Shown: one piece after another, positions 36,481 to 45,086 of the stretch
Position numbering within the stretch: the stretch's first letter is position 1
Layout of the letters: the number at the start of each line of letters is the position of its first letter
Assembly (NCBI GenBank): GCA_964495935.1
Contig: CAZBXQ010000007.1
Location: 11,392-75,391 of the forward strand
Direction: 5' to 3'
Length of the DNA stretch: 64,000 bases
Source: JAJYSO01 sp964495935
GTDB lineage: Bacteria; Bacteroidota; Bacteroidia; Flavobacteriales; Flavobacteriaceae
Translations under genes and position numbers: made by a program
The notes under the pieces: model-generated
The model's input: only the letters and a program-made list of their open reading frames with translations
Databases searched by the model: none
Told to the model about the DNA's origin: nothing

Positions 36481-37236
36481 ATGAATAAGAATAGTAATGC
36501 TTATACTTTTGTATTTGCGATTGTATTAGTAGTGGTGGTTGCCGCCGGCCTGGCTTTTACAGCAACTTCCTTATCAGAAAGACAGGGAATAAATGTACGA
36601 GCTGAAAAAATGCAGGATATTTTGCATGCCGTGGGAGTAGATACCGCTACCGTTGATGGAAATAAGGTTCCCCTTACGCGGGACTTGGCAGAGAACAGCT
36701 ATAAGAAATACATTGTTGAAGAGCTGGCCTTACGACCCGATGGTACCGTTGATGAAGATGTAGATGCTTTTGCCATTGATTTGGCTGAAGAATTGAGAAA
36801 ACCTGCGGATGAGCAACTGTATCCGCTCTACATTGCCGATGTCCATGGTGATAAATTTTATGTTATTCCGTTGCGTGGATTTGGTCTTTGGGATGCAATT
36901 TGGGGCTATATGGGGATTAAAAATGATGTCAATACGGTAAGCGGAACCATCTTTGACCACGCTGGAGAAACCGCCGGTCTGGGGGCTGAGATTACAAAGG
37001 ACTGGTTTCAGGATAGTTTTATCGATGAGAAAATTCTGGATAAAGATGGTAACCTTGTGGGAATAAGTGTTGTAAAAGGATATAGCGGAGGGAATAACAA
37101 GGATGATCACGAAGTCGATGCGATTTCGGGATCTACACTGACTTCTAATGGGGTAACCAATATGATTCATGAGCGTCTGAAACATTATGTTCCCTATTTT
37201 CAAAAGAATACGGATGTAGATATTCAACTTAAATAA
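36481..37236 (+). CDS. nqrC: Na+-translocating NADH:quinone reductase subunit C
   Basis: 251 residues. One N-terminal membrane helix (AYTFVFAIVLVVVVAAGLAF) anchors a periplasmic flavin domain. The flavinylation motif SGSTLTS, in VDAISGSTLTSNGVTNMI near the C-terminus, provides the threonine for covalent FMN attachment by an ApbE-type transferase, which is not encoded in this window. RGFGLWDAIWGYMGIKNDVN and ETAGLGAEITKDWFQDSF are family hallmarks. Confidence 0.97.
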   Translation: MNKNSNAYTFVFAIVLVVVVAAGLAFTATSLSERQGINVRAEKMQDILHAVGVDTATVDGNKVPLTRDLAENSYKKYIVEELALRPDGTVDEDVDAFAIDLAEELRKPADEQLYPLYIADVHGDKFYVIPLRGFGLWDAIWGYMGIKNDVNTVSGTIFDHAGETAGLGAEITKDWFQDSFIDEKILDKDGNLVGISVVKGYSGGNNKDDHEVDAISGSTLTSNGVTNMIHERLKHYVPYFQKNTDVDIQLK

Positions 37237-37246
37237 AATGTAAATT

Positions 37247-38059
37247 ATGATAAAAGAAGAGAACATAAAGAATGAAGAGCTTTCTGCATCGGTCCATTCT
37301 CGCGCGATTGATGCGGATTCCTCGTTGAGTCGTAAGGAGCAAGAACGAAAGGAGCTGAAGGAAATGATTTTCTTCGTCTCTAAAAGTGAGGAAAAGGAAA
37401 GTATGTTTTCACGGGCCAATCGGAAATTATTGACCGATCCCTTGAATGGCGATAACCCGATTACCGTTCAAATTTTGGGGATTTGTTCGGCTTTGGCTAT
37501 TACAGTGCAATTGGAACCGGCCATTGTGATGTCATTGGCGGTTATCTTTGTAATCGCTGCAAGTAACGTGAGTGTTTCTTTGCTGCGTAATGTGATTCCG
37601 AGCCGAATCCGGATTATCGTACAATTGGTAATTGTGGCATCCTTGGTGGCTTTGATTGACCAGTTTTTGAAGGCTTACTCTTATGATGTGAGTAAGCAGC
37701 TTTCCATTTTTGTCGGGCTGATTATTACGAACTGTATTGTGATGGGGCGTTTGGAAGCCTTTGCCATGCAAAATGGACCTTATAAATCCTTTCTTGATGG
37801 GATTGGTAACGGCGCCGGATACGGATTGATTTTAGTGGTCGTGGCTTTTTTCCGCGAGCTCTTGGGGTCCGGGAAGCTTTTGGGATATGAGGTTTTAGGA
37901 CATAATGACGTAGTTCCGGCTAACTCTACCGGACTTTATGCCTTAGGGTATGTGGATAACGGAATGATGTTGTTGGCACCCGCTGCTTTGATTGTAATTG
38001 GGATCTTAATTTGGTTACAACGAACAAAGTACACGAGGCTTATAGAAGAGGAAGCGTAA
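37247..38059 (+). CDS. nqrD: Na+-translocating NADH:quinone reductase subunit D with N-terminal extension
   Basis: 270 residues, longer than the usual ~210. The core begins MFSRANRKLLTDPLNGDNPI at residue 53 and has six helices, with GICSALAITVQLEPAIVMSL and the cluster FFRELLGSGKLLG. The first 52 residues are very charged and have no membrane character. ATG 37247 lies 10 bases after the nqrC stop and fits the tight operon spacing. ATG 37403 would give the usual length but leave a 166-base gap. The long form is preferred, with moderate confidence about the start. Confidence 0.93.
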   Translation: MIKEENIKNEELSASVHSRAIDADSSLSRKEQERKELKEMIFFVSKSEEKESMFSRANRKLLTDPLNGDNPITVQILGICSALAITVQLEPAIVMSLAVIFVIAASNVSVSLLRNVIPSRIRIIVQLVIVASLVALIDQFLKAYSYDVSKQLSIFVGLIITNCIVMGRLEAFAMQNGPYKSFLDGIGNGAGYGLILVVVAFFRELLGSGKLLGYEVLGHNDVVPANSTGLYALGYVDNGMMLLAPAALIVIGILIWLQRTKYTRLIEEEA

Positions 38060-38080
38060 TAATTTAAAAGTACAAACAGA

Positions 38081-38695
38081 ATGGAATATCTTAATTTATT
38101 TGTCAGAAGTATTTTTATAGACAATATGATCTTTGCCTATTTCTTAGGCATGTGCTCCTATTTGGCGGTTTCAAAAAATGTAAAGACTGCTGTAGGATTG
38201 GGATCTGCTGTGATTTTTGTCTTGGCCATTACTGTGCCGATTAACTTTTTATTGGATAAATATGTCTTACGAAAAGGAGCTTTGGCCTGGTTGGGTGAAG
38301 AATATGCTAATATTGATTTGAGCTTCCTAAGCTTGATTATCTTTATTGCAATTATTGCGGCCATGGTACAATTGGTAGAAATGGTGGTCGAGAAATTTTC
38401 TCCTGCGCTCTATGATGCGCTGGGAATTTTCTTACCGTTGATTGCTGTAAACTGTGCTATTTTGGGAGCTTCCTTATTTATGCAGGGAAGGAATTTCTCC
38501 GGTGGCGGTGAAGCTTTTATCTACGGCCTGGGAAGTGGTGTAGGCTGGTTCCTGGCAATTTTGGCTATTGCTGCTATTCGCGAGAAGATGGTATATTCCA
38601 ATGTTCCTAAACCCTTGAAAGGATTGGGTATAACCTTTATTATTACAGGACTTATGGCCATTGGGTTCATGAGTTTCTTGGGAATTTCTTTATAA
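38081..38695 (+). CDS. nqrE: Na+-translocating NADH:quinone reductase subunit E
   Basis: 204 residues, six membrane helices, normal length. It opens LNLFVRSIFIDNMIFAYFLG with MCSYLAVSKNVKTAVGLGSA following, and contains IFLPLIAVNCAILGASLFMQ. NqrD and NqrE are paralogous inverted-topology halves that together bind an intramembrane iron or [2Fe-2S] centre through conserved cysteines; the Cys in VNCAILG and MCSYL are in place. Confidence 0.97.
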   Translation: MEYLNLFVRSIFIDNMIFAYFLGMCSYLAVSKNVKTAVGLGSAVIFVLAITVPINFLLDKYVLRKGALAWLGEEYANIDLSFLSLIIFIAIIAAMVQLVEMVVEKFSPALYDALGIFLPLIAVNCAILGASLFMQGRNFSGGGEAFIYGLGSGVGWFLAILAIAAIREKMVYSNVPKPLKGLGITFIITGLMAIGFMSFLGISL

Positions 38696-38717
38696 AAACT
38701 ATATATAAACTTAAATT

Positions 38718-40016
38718 ATGGATCTTACAACGATTGTCGTCGGGATTGTGGCATTCTTGCTGATGATTTTGATTTTGGTGGGTATTCTTTTATTTGCCAA
38801 AGCCAAACTCGTGCATTCCGGTCCCGTTAATATCAATATTAATGATCAGGAGGATGTGGAGGTGAGCTCCGGAGATACCTTATTATCCACCTTGAGTAAC
38901 CAAAAATTATTTTTGGCTTCTGCCTGCGGGGGACAGGGAACTTGCGGAGAGTGCCGTTGTGTAGTGAAAGCCGGAGGAGGGAGTATTCTGGCTACCGAAA
39001 CGCCTCAGTTTTCGTACCGGGAGATTCAAGACGGATGGCGTTTAAGCTGCCAGGTCAAAGTTAAGCAGGACATGAAAATCCAGATCCCGGAATCGGTTTT
39101 TGGTGTGAAGAAATGGGAGGCCAAAGTGGTGAGTAACTATAACGTAGCTTCCTTTATTAAGGAATTTGTGGTAGAGCTTCCCGAGGATATGGACTATCAG
39201 GCCGGAGGATATATTCAGATTGAGGTTCCCAAGTGTGTGGTAGAATATAAAAACATTGATATCACTGCCCATCCCAAAGAACACCCGGATGATCCGCAAA
39301 AGTTTAAAACCGAGTGGGACAAGTTTAATCTGTGGCCTTTGGTGATGAAGAATGACGAAGTGACAGAGCGTGCCTATTCCATGGCTTCGTATCCGGCAGA
39401 AGGACGTCACATTATGTTGAATGTACGGGTGGAGACGCCGCCTTTTGATAAGAAAAAAGGAGGTTGGATGAATGTCAACCCGGGCGTTGCTTCTTCCTAT
39501 ATTTTTGGACTGGAACCCGGAGATACGGTTTTGGTTTCCGGCCCTTACGGTGAATTCTTTATCAATGAAAGTGATGCCGAAATGTTATATGTAGGCGGAG
39601 GTGCGGGAATGGCTCCCTTGCGTTCGCATTTGTATCATTTGTTTAAAACTTTAAAAACGGGAAGAAAAGTGACGTTCTGGTATGGCGGACGATCCAGAAG
39701 AGAATTGTTCTATATCGATCATTTTAAACACCTTGAGGAAGAATTTCCGAATTTCCGTTATTTTATAGCCTTATCAGACCCCTCTGAAGAAGATCATTGG
39801 AAGATTAAGAAAGATATTGATGATGAGGAAGGAGATGGCTTTGTGGGCTTTATTCACCAAGCCGTAATCGATAACTACTTGTCGAAGCATCCGGAGCCGG
39901 AAGAAATCGAACTCTATTTCTGTGGCCCCCCGATGATGAATATGGCAGTTGAGAAAATGGGGCAGGATTTCGGTATTCCTGATGAAAATATTCGATTTGA
40001 CGATTTTAACTCGTAA
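38718..40016 (+). CDS. nqrF: Na+-translocating NADH:quinone reductase subunit F
   Basis: 432 residues; the NADH-oxidising subunit. An N-terminal membrane helix (TTIVVGIVAFLLMILILVGI) precedes a plant-type [2Fe-2S] ferredoxin domain with ACGGQGTCGECRC and the distant Cys in RLSCQVK. The FAD domain (ERAYSMASYPAEG) and NADH-binding domain (YVGGGAGMAPLRSHL, CGPPMMNMAV) follow. It ends the operon and is followed closely by a terminator hairpin. Confidence 0.97.
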   Translation: MDLTTIVVGIVAFLLMILILVGILLFAKAKLVHSGPVNININDQEDVEVSSGDTLLSTLSNQKLFLASACGGQGTCGECRCVVKAGGGSILATETPQFSYREIQDGWRLSCQVKVKQDMKIQIPESVFGVKKWEAKVVSNYNVASFIKEFVVELPEDMDYQAGGYIQIEVPKCVVEYKNIDITAHPKEHPDDPQKFKTEWDKFNLWPLVMKNDEVTERAYSMASYPAEGRHIMLNVRVETPPFDKKKGGWMNVNPGVASSYIFGLEPGDTVLVSGPYGEFFINESDAEMLYVGGGAGMAPLRSHLYHLFKTLKTGRKVTFWYGGRSRRELFYIDHFKHLEEEFPNFRYFIALSDPSEEDHWKIKKDIDDEEGDGFVGFIHQAVIDNYLSKHPEPEEIELYFCGPPMMNMAVEKMGQDFGIPDENIRFDDFNS

Positions 40017-40039
40017 ACTGAAGTATCTGTAAAAACAAT

Positions 40040-40073
40040 AAAGCTGTCTTGACTTTTTAAGGCAGCTTTTTTT
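40040..40073 (+). terminator. Terminator hairpin after nqrF, abutting the next start codon
   Basis: Stem AAAGCTGTC (40040-40048) with GGCAGCTTT (40061-40069), one G-U pair, and a T-run ending at 40073. The ATG of the lipid-kinase gene begins at 40074, directly after the T-run. Confidence 0.8.
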
Positions 40074-40973
40074 ATGAAAAAGAAAGTTCTGTTTATCGTC
40101 AATCCCGTTGCAGGAAGAAAAAGAACGGTGACTGTAGAGCGTAAAATTCAGCGGTATCTGGATTTCTCGGAGTGGGATTACACCTTTGTTTATACCCGGT
40201 ATAAAGGGCATGGAAAAAAACGGGCAGAACAGGCCGTTGAAGCGAACTATGATGTGGTTGTAGTGGCCGGAGGAGATGGGTCGGTTAACGAGGTTCTTCA
40301 GGGATTATACGGCAGTTCTGTTACCTTGGCTATCCTTCCTTTGGGCTCGGGCAATGGAATAGCTCGTTCTTTAAAAATTCCATTGCGCTTGAATACATCC
40401 ATCGGGTTACTCCAAACCGGAAGACCCCGAGAGATTGACGTTGGATCGGCTAATGGCCGACTCTTCTTGGGAACTGCAGGGGTTGGTTTTGATGCCCTGA
40501 TTACCCGGAAGTTTGAGGGTCGAAAAAGACGAGGTTTGTGGAGCTATTTGAATTTGATTGTAAGCCATGTGGGAAGCTATAAGTCCGTAGATTGGAGAAT
40601 AGAGATTGATGGGAAATCCCGGAAAATGAAAGCGTTTATGATAACCGCAGCCAATGCCCCGCAACTGGGCTATAATTTTTTCTGGGCTCCGGAAGCAAAA
40701 ATGACCGATGGACACTTTCGGATAATACAGGTTTATGCTTCTTCATTTTGGGCGCGGATCTGCATAGGTGTACGCGCTTTTACAAAATCTTTAAACAATG
40801 GCAAGAACGTAAAAATGGAAGCTGCAAGAACATTGCGTATTCATAAAAATGGCAAGTTTTTTATACAGTTGGACGGGGAAGCAATGCCCTGTCATTCTTC
40901 CGTTGAAATAAAAATGATGCCAAAACGCCTGAAAGTCCTGTCCGGGAACGGTTTTGATAAAGATTACAAATAA
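40074..40973 (+). CDS. Diacylglycerol kinase/YegS-family lipid kinase
   Basis: 299 residues. The catalytic N-terminal domain begins KKKVLFIVNPVAGRKRTVTV and holds the ATP-site signature VVAGGDGSVNEVLQGLYGSS (about 62-82) and LAILPLGSGNGIARSL. The C-terminal beta domain ends IQLDGEAMPCHSSVEIKMMP. Members phosphorylate diacylglycerol or related lipids for phospholipid turnover. The start codon directly follows the nqrF terminator's T-run and no promoter box was seen, so expression may depend on read-through. Confidence 0.9.
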   Translation: MKKKVLFIVNPVAGRKRTVTVERKIQRYLDFSEWDYTFVYTRYKGHGKKRAEQAVEANYDVVVVAGGDGSVNEVLQGLYGSSVTLAILPLGSGNGIARSLKIPLRLNTSIGLLQTGRPREIDVGSANGRLFLGTAGVGFDALITRKFEGRKRRGLWSYLNLIVSHVGSYKSVDWRIEIDGKSRKMKAFMITAANAPQLGYNFFWAPEAKMTDGHFRIIQVYASSFWARICIGVRAFTKSLNNGKNVKMEAARTLRIHKNGKFFIQLDGEAMPCHSSVEIKMMPKRLKVLSGNGFDKDYK

Positions 40974-41343
40974 ATGATCGGTAGGGGCGAACTGAATTGT
41001 TCACAGGAATTGATTGAGACTTTTTGGATTCAAGCAAAAAGCAGGATTTCTTGTTCCCAATGAAGACTTTTTGTAGAGTAGCTTTGGTCAAAAAAAATAC
41101 GCAATCTGCCTGTGGTGAAGTAGGTATAGGATTAAAAAGATCATTTTTTCGCCGGTTATTGCCTACTTTATTCGGTAGAATCTTGATGAATGTCATTTTT
41201 TTTGCAGAATCTTCAATCATTTCGGTATTTTTAGAAAAATATTTTAAAGCGTGTAGGGAGGTTGATCTTTATGGATACAGATACACTTCATGTTTTTTTG
41301 ATTTTAAATTTCGATTGCTATGATTACAAAAAAAGGTTTGGAA
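40974..41343. other. Intergenic region with a decayed MITE relative
   Basis: 370 bases without a supported gene. It carries a diverged copy of the MITE-like repeat (about 41019-41147). A 99-residue open frame across it has no codon-usage or motif support. No TAnnTTTG box was seen upstream of the serine hydrolase start. Confidence 0.6.
41019..41147. repeat. Diverged relative of the MITE-like element
   Basis: Blocks matching copies 1 and 2 occur in the same order: TTTTTGGATTCAAGCAAAAA, TTGTTCCCAATGAAGAC, TTTTTGTAGAGTAGC with GGTCAAAAAAAA, CAATCTG, and AAAAAGATCATTTT. The central palindrome is shortened by about eight bases. No clean terminal inverted repeats or target duplication were found. 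It could be an old insertion or a different sub-family. Confidence 0.55.
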
Positions 41344-42480
41344 ATGAAGTTATTTCCTTTTTTTATGGGCGGACTATTTATTTTTTCAGGTTTTTTTTCA
41401 TCCTGTCAGAATGTTGAAAACACGAGTATGCAGGAGCTGTTCACTAAATATTATGGGACTGATAATGAGCAACCCGGAGGAACCTTACTGGAGATGCGGG
41501 AGGGGAAGACCATTAATAAGTATAGTTTTGGAAAAGCAGATAGGGAAAACGAAATCCCCAATTCCCCTGATATTTCATATCGGATGGCTTCGGTCAGTAA
41601 ACATTTTACGGCGTTCTCTATTTATCAGTTAATTGATGAGGGAAAATTGAATTTAGAGACGACAATAACTTCGGTTTTGGAGGGTATGAATGAGGTATAT
41701 GACGAGGTGACGATTGGTGAACTTCTGAATCATACTTCGGGAATCATGGACTATGAAGACCTAATCCCCGAGGACCGGAAGGAACAGCTTTCCGATGCCG
41801 ATGTTTTTGATCTGGTAAAAGATGAAAAGGAAACTTATTTTGAACCCGGAACTGAATTCCGGTACAGCAATACCGGATTTTGCATATTGACCTTGGTGGT
41901 AGAACAGGTGACTCATCAATCATATCCCGATTATATGCGGGAACAGGTTTTTGAACCCCAACACATCCGGGCCCGGATCTATGAAGCTAAAAACCCTCCC
42001 CCCAAGCGGGCGTTTGGTTATCACCCCCTTGAAGGAGGAAAATTCAGATTTGCCGATCAGAGCTTGACCAGTGCTACTAAAGGCGATGGAGGAGTTTATA
42101 TTACCCCTCGGGAATTTGCCAAATGGAGCCGATTTTTGATGACGAAACTACGAGCTAAGGATTCTTATTTTTCAATTTTAGAAAAAAATAAATATACGGT
42201 CACTAAGGACGTCGCCTATAGTATGGGGTGGTTTTTATTAAATAATAGTGCCGGTGAGACCGTTTTGGCACATTCGGGTGAAACCACGGGATTTCATAAT
42301 ATTGTGGTGCTAAATCCTCATCGCCGGGAGAGTATCACGCTGTTTACGAATCGGGATGACAATTTGATTGGCCCCGCTTTTGACGCAGTACTGGAAGCTT
42401 CCGAGGGAGAGTGGCCCTCTTTTAAGCCCTCCCTATTTGCCTTTTTGAGTGGGATTTATGCACACCGAGAGGAGAAATAA
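41344..42480 (+). CDS. Serine beta-lactamase-like lipoprotein (class C/PBP4* family)
   Basis: 378 residues from ATG 41344. This start puts a lipoprotein signal (MKLFPFFMGGLFIFSGFFSS) directly before Cys; eight further codons are open upstream. Active-site motifs of the serine hydrolase fold are present: S-V-S-K in MASVSKHFTAF, Y-S-N in RYSNTGFCILTLV, and H-S-G in LAHSGETTGFH. Such periplasmic or outer-membrane lipoproteins act as esterases, D-peptidases or amidases rather than resistance enzymes in most cases. The substrate is unknown. Confidence 0.9.
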   Translation: MKLFPFFMGGLFIFSGFFSSCQNVENTSMQELFTKYYGTDNEQPGGTLLEMREGKTINKYSFGKADRENEIPNSPDISYRMASVSKHFTAFSIYQLIDEGKLNLETTITSVLEGMNEVYDEVTIGELLNHTSGIMDYEDLIPEDRKEQLSDADVFDLVKDEKETYFEPGTEFRYSNTGFCILTLVVEQVTHQSYPDYMREQVFEPQHIRARIYEAKNPPPKRAFGYHPLEGGKFRFADQSLTSATKGDGGVYITPREFAKWSRFLMTKLRAKDSYFSILEKNKYTVTKDVAYSMGWFLLNNSAGETVLAHSGETTGFHNIVVLNPHRRESITLFTNRDDNLIGPAFDAVLEASEGEWPSFKPSLFAFLSGIYAHREEK

Positions 42481-42542
42481 GCCCGATTCTCCGGCTTCCT
42501 TTGAAACTCCATTTATAACACCGATTTAAGATTCTAATTCCT

Positions 42543-42550
42543 TAACTTTG
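42543..42550 (+). promoter_or_regulatory. -7 box for folE
   Basis: TAACTTTG fits TAnnTTTG and is 20 bases before the folE ATG. Confidence 0.6.
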
Positions 42551-42570
42551 CAACTCTAAATAAGGAACTT

Positions 42571-43248
42571 ATGAATAATCAAGTAATAGATCGGGTGGAT
42601 GAAAGGGGTGATGATCATTTGAGCACGGGTCGCCGAACTCCCATACGCCCGGATGCCTTTGAGACCTCCGATAAAGAGAAGATAGCGTCCATTGAAAAGG
42701 ACGTTTTTCATATTATGGAGACGCTGGGGCTGGACCTTACCGATGACAGCTTGAAAGGAACGCCAAAGCGTATTGCAAAGGCCTATGTAAACGAGTTGTT
42801 TGCCGGATTGAATCCCGCAAATCGTCCGCAGAGTTCATCTTTTGAAAATAAGTATAAATACGGAGAGATGTTGGTAGAAAAGAATATCGTTGTGTATTCT
42901 ACCTGTGAGCATCATTTCCTCCCGATTATTGGTCGAGCCCATGTCGGTTATATTTCCAATGGCCGGGTAATTGGCTTGTCAAAAATGAATCGGATTGTAG
43001 ATTATTATGCCAAGCGACCGCAGGTGCAGGAACGGTTGACCTTACAGGTGGTAGAGGAGTTGCAAAAGGCATTGGGAACTGTTGATGTGGCTTGCGTGAT
43101 CGATGCCAAACACCTTTGCGTAAACAGCCGCGGTATCCGAGATATTGAAAGCAGTACCGTAACCAGTGAATTTGGTGGAAAGTTTAAAGATCCGGCCGTG
43201 AAAAATGAATTTTTGGGATATGTGGGGATGAAGACGAATTTTGAATAA
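42571..43248 (+). CDS. folE: GTP cyclohydrolase I
   Basis: 225 residues. It makes 7,8-dihydroneopterin triphosphate from GTP, the first step of folate (and pterin) synthesis. Zinc and catalytic residues lie in YSTCEHHFLPIIGRAHVGYI, with the second zinc Cys in AKHLCVNSRGI. The conserved GLSKMNRIVDYYAKRPQVQE is intact. The first ~40 residues are a variable charged extension. cysS starts 41 bases downstream. Confidence 0.97.
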   Translation: MNNQVIDRVDERGDDHLSTGRRTPIRPDAFETSDKEKIASIEKDVFHIMETLGLDLTDDSLKGTPKRIAKAYVNELFAGLNPANRPQSSSFENKYKYGEMLVEKNIVVYSTCEHHFLPIIGRAHVGYISNGRVIGLSKMNRIVDYYAKRPQVQERLTLQVVEELQKALGTVDVACVIDAKHLCVNSRGIRDIESSTVTSEFGGKFKDPAVKNEFLGYVGMKTNFE

Positions 43249-43289
43249 AAACGCCTCGCAATTTGTAGTTTAAAATCAAAAGCAGATCG

Positions 43290-44777
43290 ATGAAACTTTA
43301 CGAAGAACAGAAGCTTCAGGTTTATAATTCTCTTACGGGCAAAAAAGAGGTTTTTAAGCCCTTGACACCGGGATATGTGGGGATGTATGTATGTGGTCCT
43401 ACGGTTTATAATAAGGTGCATTTGGGAAATTGTCGCACGTTTATCTCTTTTGATTTGATCTTTCGCTATTTGCGACATTTGGGGTATAAAGTACGCTATG
43501 TACGGAATATCACCGACGCCGGACATTTGGAGAATGATGCCGATTCGGGAGAGGATCGAATTGCAAAAAAAGCGCGATTGGAAGAACTGGAACCCATGGA
43601 GGTAGTACAAAAATATACGGTTGATTTTCATACCATTTTGCAGCGATTTAATAATCTTCCGCCCAGTATTGAGCCGACGGCCACCGGCCATATTGTGGAG
43701 CAGATTGAAGCAGTTAAAGTCCTTCTTGATAAAGGACTTGCCTATGAGCGGAATGGATCGGTCTATTTTGATGTTTTAAAATATAACCAAAATGAGGACT
43801 ATGGTATTTTAAGCGGTCGAAAGCTTGCGGATATGGTTGCTCATACCCGAGAGTTGGCGGGACAATCGGATAAAAAGAACCCTCAGGATTTTGCCTTATG
43901 GAAAAAAGCAGAGCCCCGGCACATCATGCGTTGGCCGTCTCCCTGGAGCGATGGTTTCCCGGGCTGGCACTTGGAATGTACAGTCATGAGTTCTAAGTAT
44001 CTGGGCGAGCAGTTTGATATTCACGGTGGTGGAATGGATTTGAAGTTCCCGCACCATGAATGTGAGATTGCACAGGGGCAGGCGGTAAATGGAGTGCCAC
44101 CGGTTCGGTATTGGCTACATGCTAATTTATTGACCCTGAATGGTCAAAAAATGGCGAAGAGTACCGGAAATAATATCCTGCCCGAGGAAATCTTTTCGGG
44201 AGATAATGAGAATCTGAGTAAGGGATATGCTCCCAGCGTAGCGCGATTTTTTATGATGCAAGCCAATTATCGGAGTATTCTGGATTTTTCTGATGAGGCT
44301 CTGCAGGCTGCCGAAAAGGGATTTGATCGATTGATGACAGCGATAGTGGCTCTGCCGGAATTGCCGGTTTCTGAAACCTCTGATTTTTCGGTAGCATCCT
44401 GGAAACAGGAGTGCTATGATGCGATGAATGATGATTTTAACAGTCCGGGTTTGGTTGCCAAGTTATTTGAAGCAGTAAAACTGATCAATAATGTGGAGGC
44501 CGGAAAGAAAAAATTAACGGCAGAAGATATTCAAAAACTCGATGAAGCTATGAAGGCCTTTAGCTTTGATATTTTGGGACTGCAACCCACCGATGCGGTA
44601 CCTGCGGGGAGCCCGGATAAAGCACGACTGAAAAAGGTAGTGGAGCTGTTAATCAGCTTGCGCAAGCGCGCTCGCGATAATCGGGATTTTGAGACCAGCG
44701 ACCGGATTCGAGATGAATTGGCCGGGATAGGAATTGCGTTAAAAGACAAGAAAGATACGACAGAATATGTTCTGTAA
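43290..44777 (+). CDS. cysS: Cysteinyl-tRNA synthetase
   Basis: 495 residues, class I synthetase. The HIGH motif appears as VHLGNCRTF after the zinc Cys in YVCGPTVYN. Further zinc ligands are in HLECTVMSS and HHECEIAQG, and KMSKS reads KMAKSTGNN. The C-terminal DALR-type anticodon-stem domain ends around SLRKRARDNRDFETSDRIRD. It charges tRNA-Cys. The stop is 2 bases before the yidD start. Confidence 0.97.
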   Translation: MKLYEEQKLQVYNSLTGKKEVFKPLTPGYVGMYVCGPTVYNKVHLGNCRTFISFDLIFRYLRHLGYKVRYVRNITDAGHLENDADSGEDRIAKKARLEELEPMEVVQKYTVDFHTILQRFNNLPPSIEPTATGHIVEQIEAVKVLLDKGLAYERNGSVYFDVLKYNQNEDYGILSGRKLADMVAHTRELAGQSDKKNPQDFALWKKAEPRHIMRWPSPWSDGFPGWHLECTVMSSKYLGEQFDIHGGGMDLKFPHHECEIAQGQAVNGVPPVRYWLHANLLTLNGQKMAKSTGNNILPEEIFSGDNENLSKGYAPSVARFFMMQANYRSILDFSDEALQAAEKGFDRLMTAIVALPELPVSETSDFSVASWKQECYDAMNDDFNSPGLVAKLFEAVKLINNVEAGKKKLTAEDIQKLDEAMKAFSFDILGLQPTDAVPAGSPDKARLKKVVELLISLRKRARDNRDFETSDRIRDELAGIGIALKDKKDTTEYVL

Positions 44778-44779
44778 CG

Positions 44780-45025
44780 ATGGTAAAGAAGATCCTCATA
44801 GCACCGTTTGTTTTTGTAATCAGGGGATATCAATTGCTAATTTCGCCTTGGCTGCCCAATTCCTGTCGTTTTCAGCCCACTTGCTCAAATTATGCTTTAC
44901 AGGCTTTTCGAATCCATGGACCGATACAAGGACTATGGCTTACGTTGAACCGGATTCGACGCTGCCACCCCTGGGGAGGAACGGGGTATGATCCGGTGCC
45001 GCCGAAGGCTTCAAAGACCAAATAG
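44780..45025 (+). CDS. yidD: Membrane protein insertion efficiency factor YidD
   Basis: 81 residues. Hallmarks: FVIRGYQLLISPWLPNSCRF and QPTCSNYALQAFRIHGPIQG, with HPWGGTGYDPVP. YidD is a small inner-membrane-associated protein that helps YidC-dependent insertion. It is usually beside rnpA/yidC, but here it is downstream of cysS, while yidC lies about 15 kb away on the other strand. Confidence 0.95.
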   Translation: MVKKILIAPFVFVIRGYQLLISPWLPNSCRFQPTCSNYALQAFRIHGPIQGLWLTLNRIRRCHPWGGTGYDPVPPKASKTK

Positions 45026-45059
45026 TTTCTAAAACAACGGTATAGAACTTTCAAATAAT

Positions 45060-45067
45060 TATCTTTG
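45060..45067 (+). promoter_or_regulatory. -7 box for lgt
   Basis: TATCTTTG fits TAnnTTTG and is 19 bases before the lgt ATG. Confidence 0.55.
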
Positions 45068-45086
45068 TGAATGCTAAAGTTAATAT

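Noticed and set aside
36730..37419. 229-residue open frame on the minus strand
   Set aside because: It lies fully antisense to nqrC and the start of nqrD, which have strong family motifs; no motif of its own.
41024..41323. 99-residue open frame between the lipid kinase and the serine hydrolase
   Set aside because: It covers the decayed MITE relative, has biased hydrophobic/basic content from A/T-rich DNA and no motif or promoter.
43005..43691. 228-residue open frame on the minus strand
   Set aside because: Antisense to folE and cysS, both certain; it is a shadow frame.
44767..44991. 74-residue open frame overlapping yidD
   Set aside because: It is a different frame of the same region; the yidD frame has clear family hallmarks (PTCSNYALQA, HPWGGTGYDPVP).
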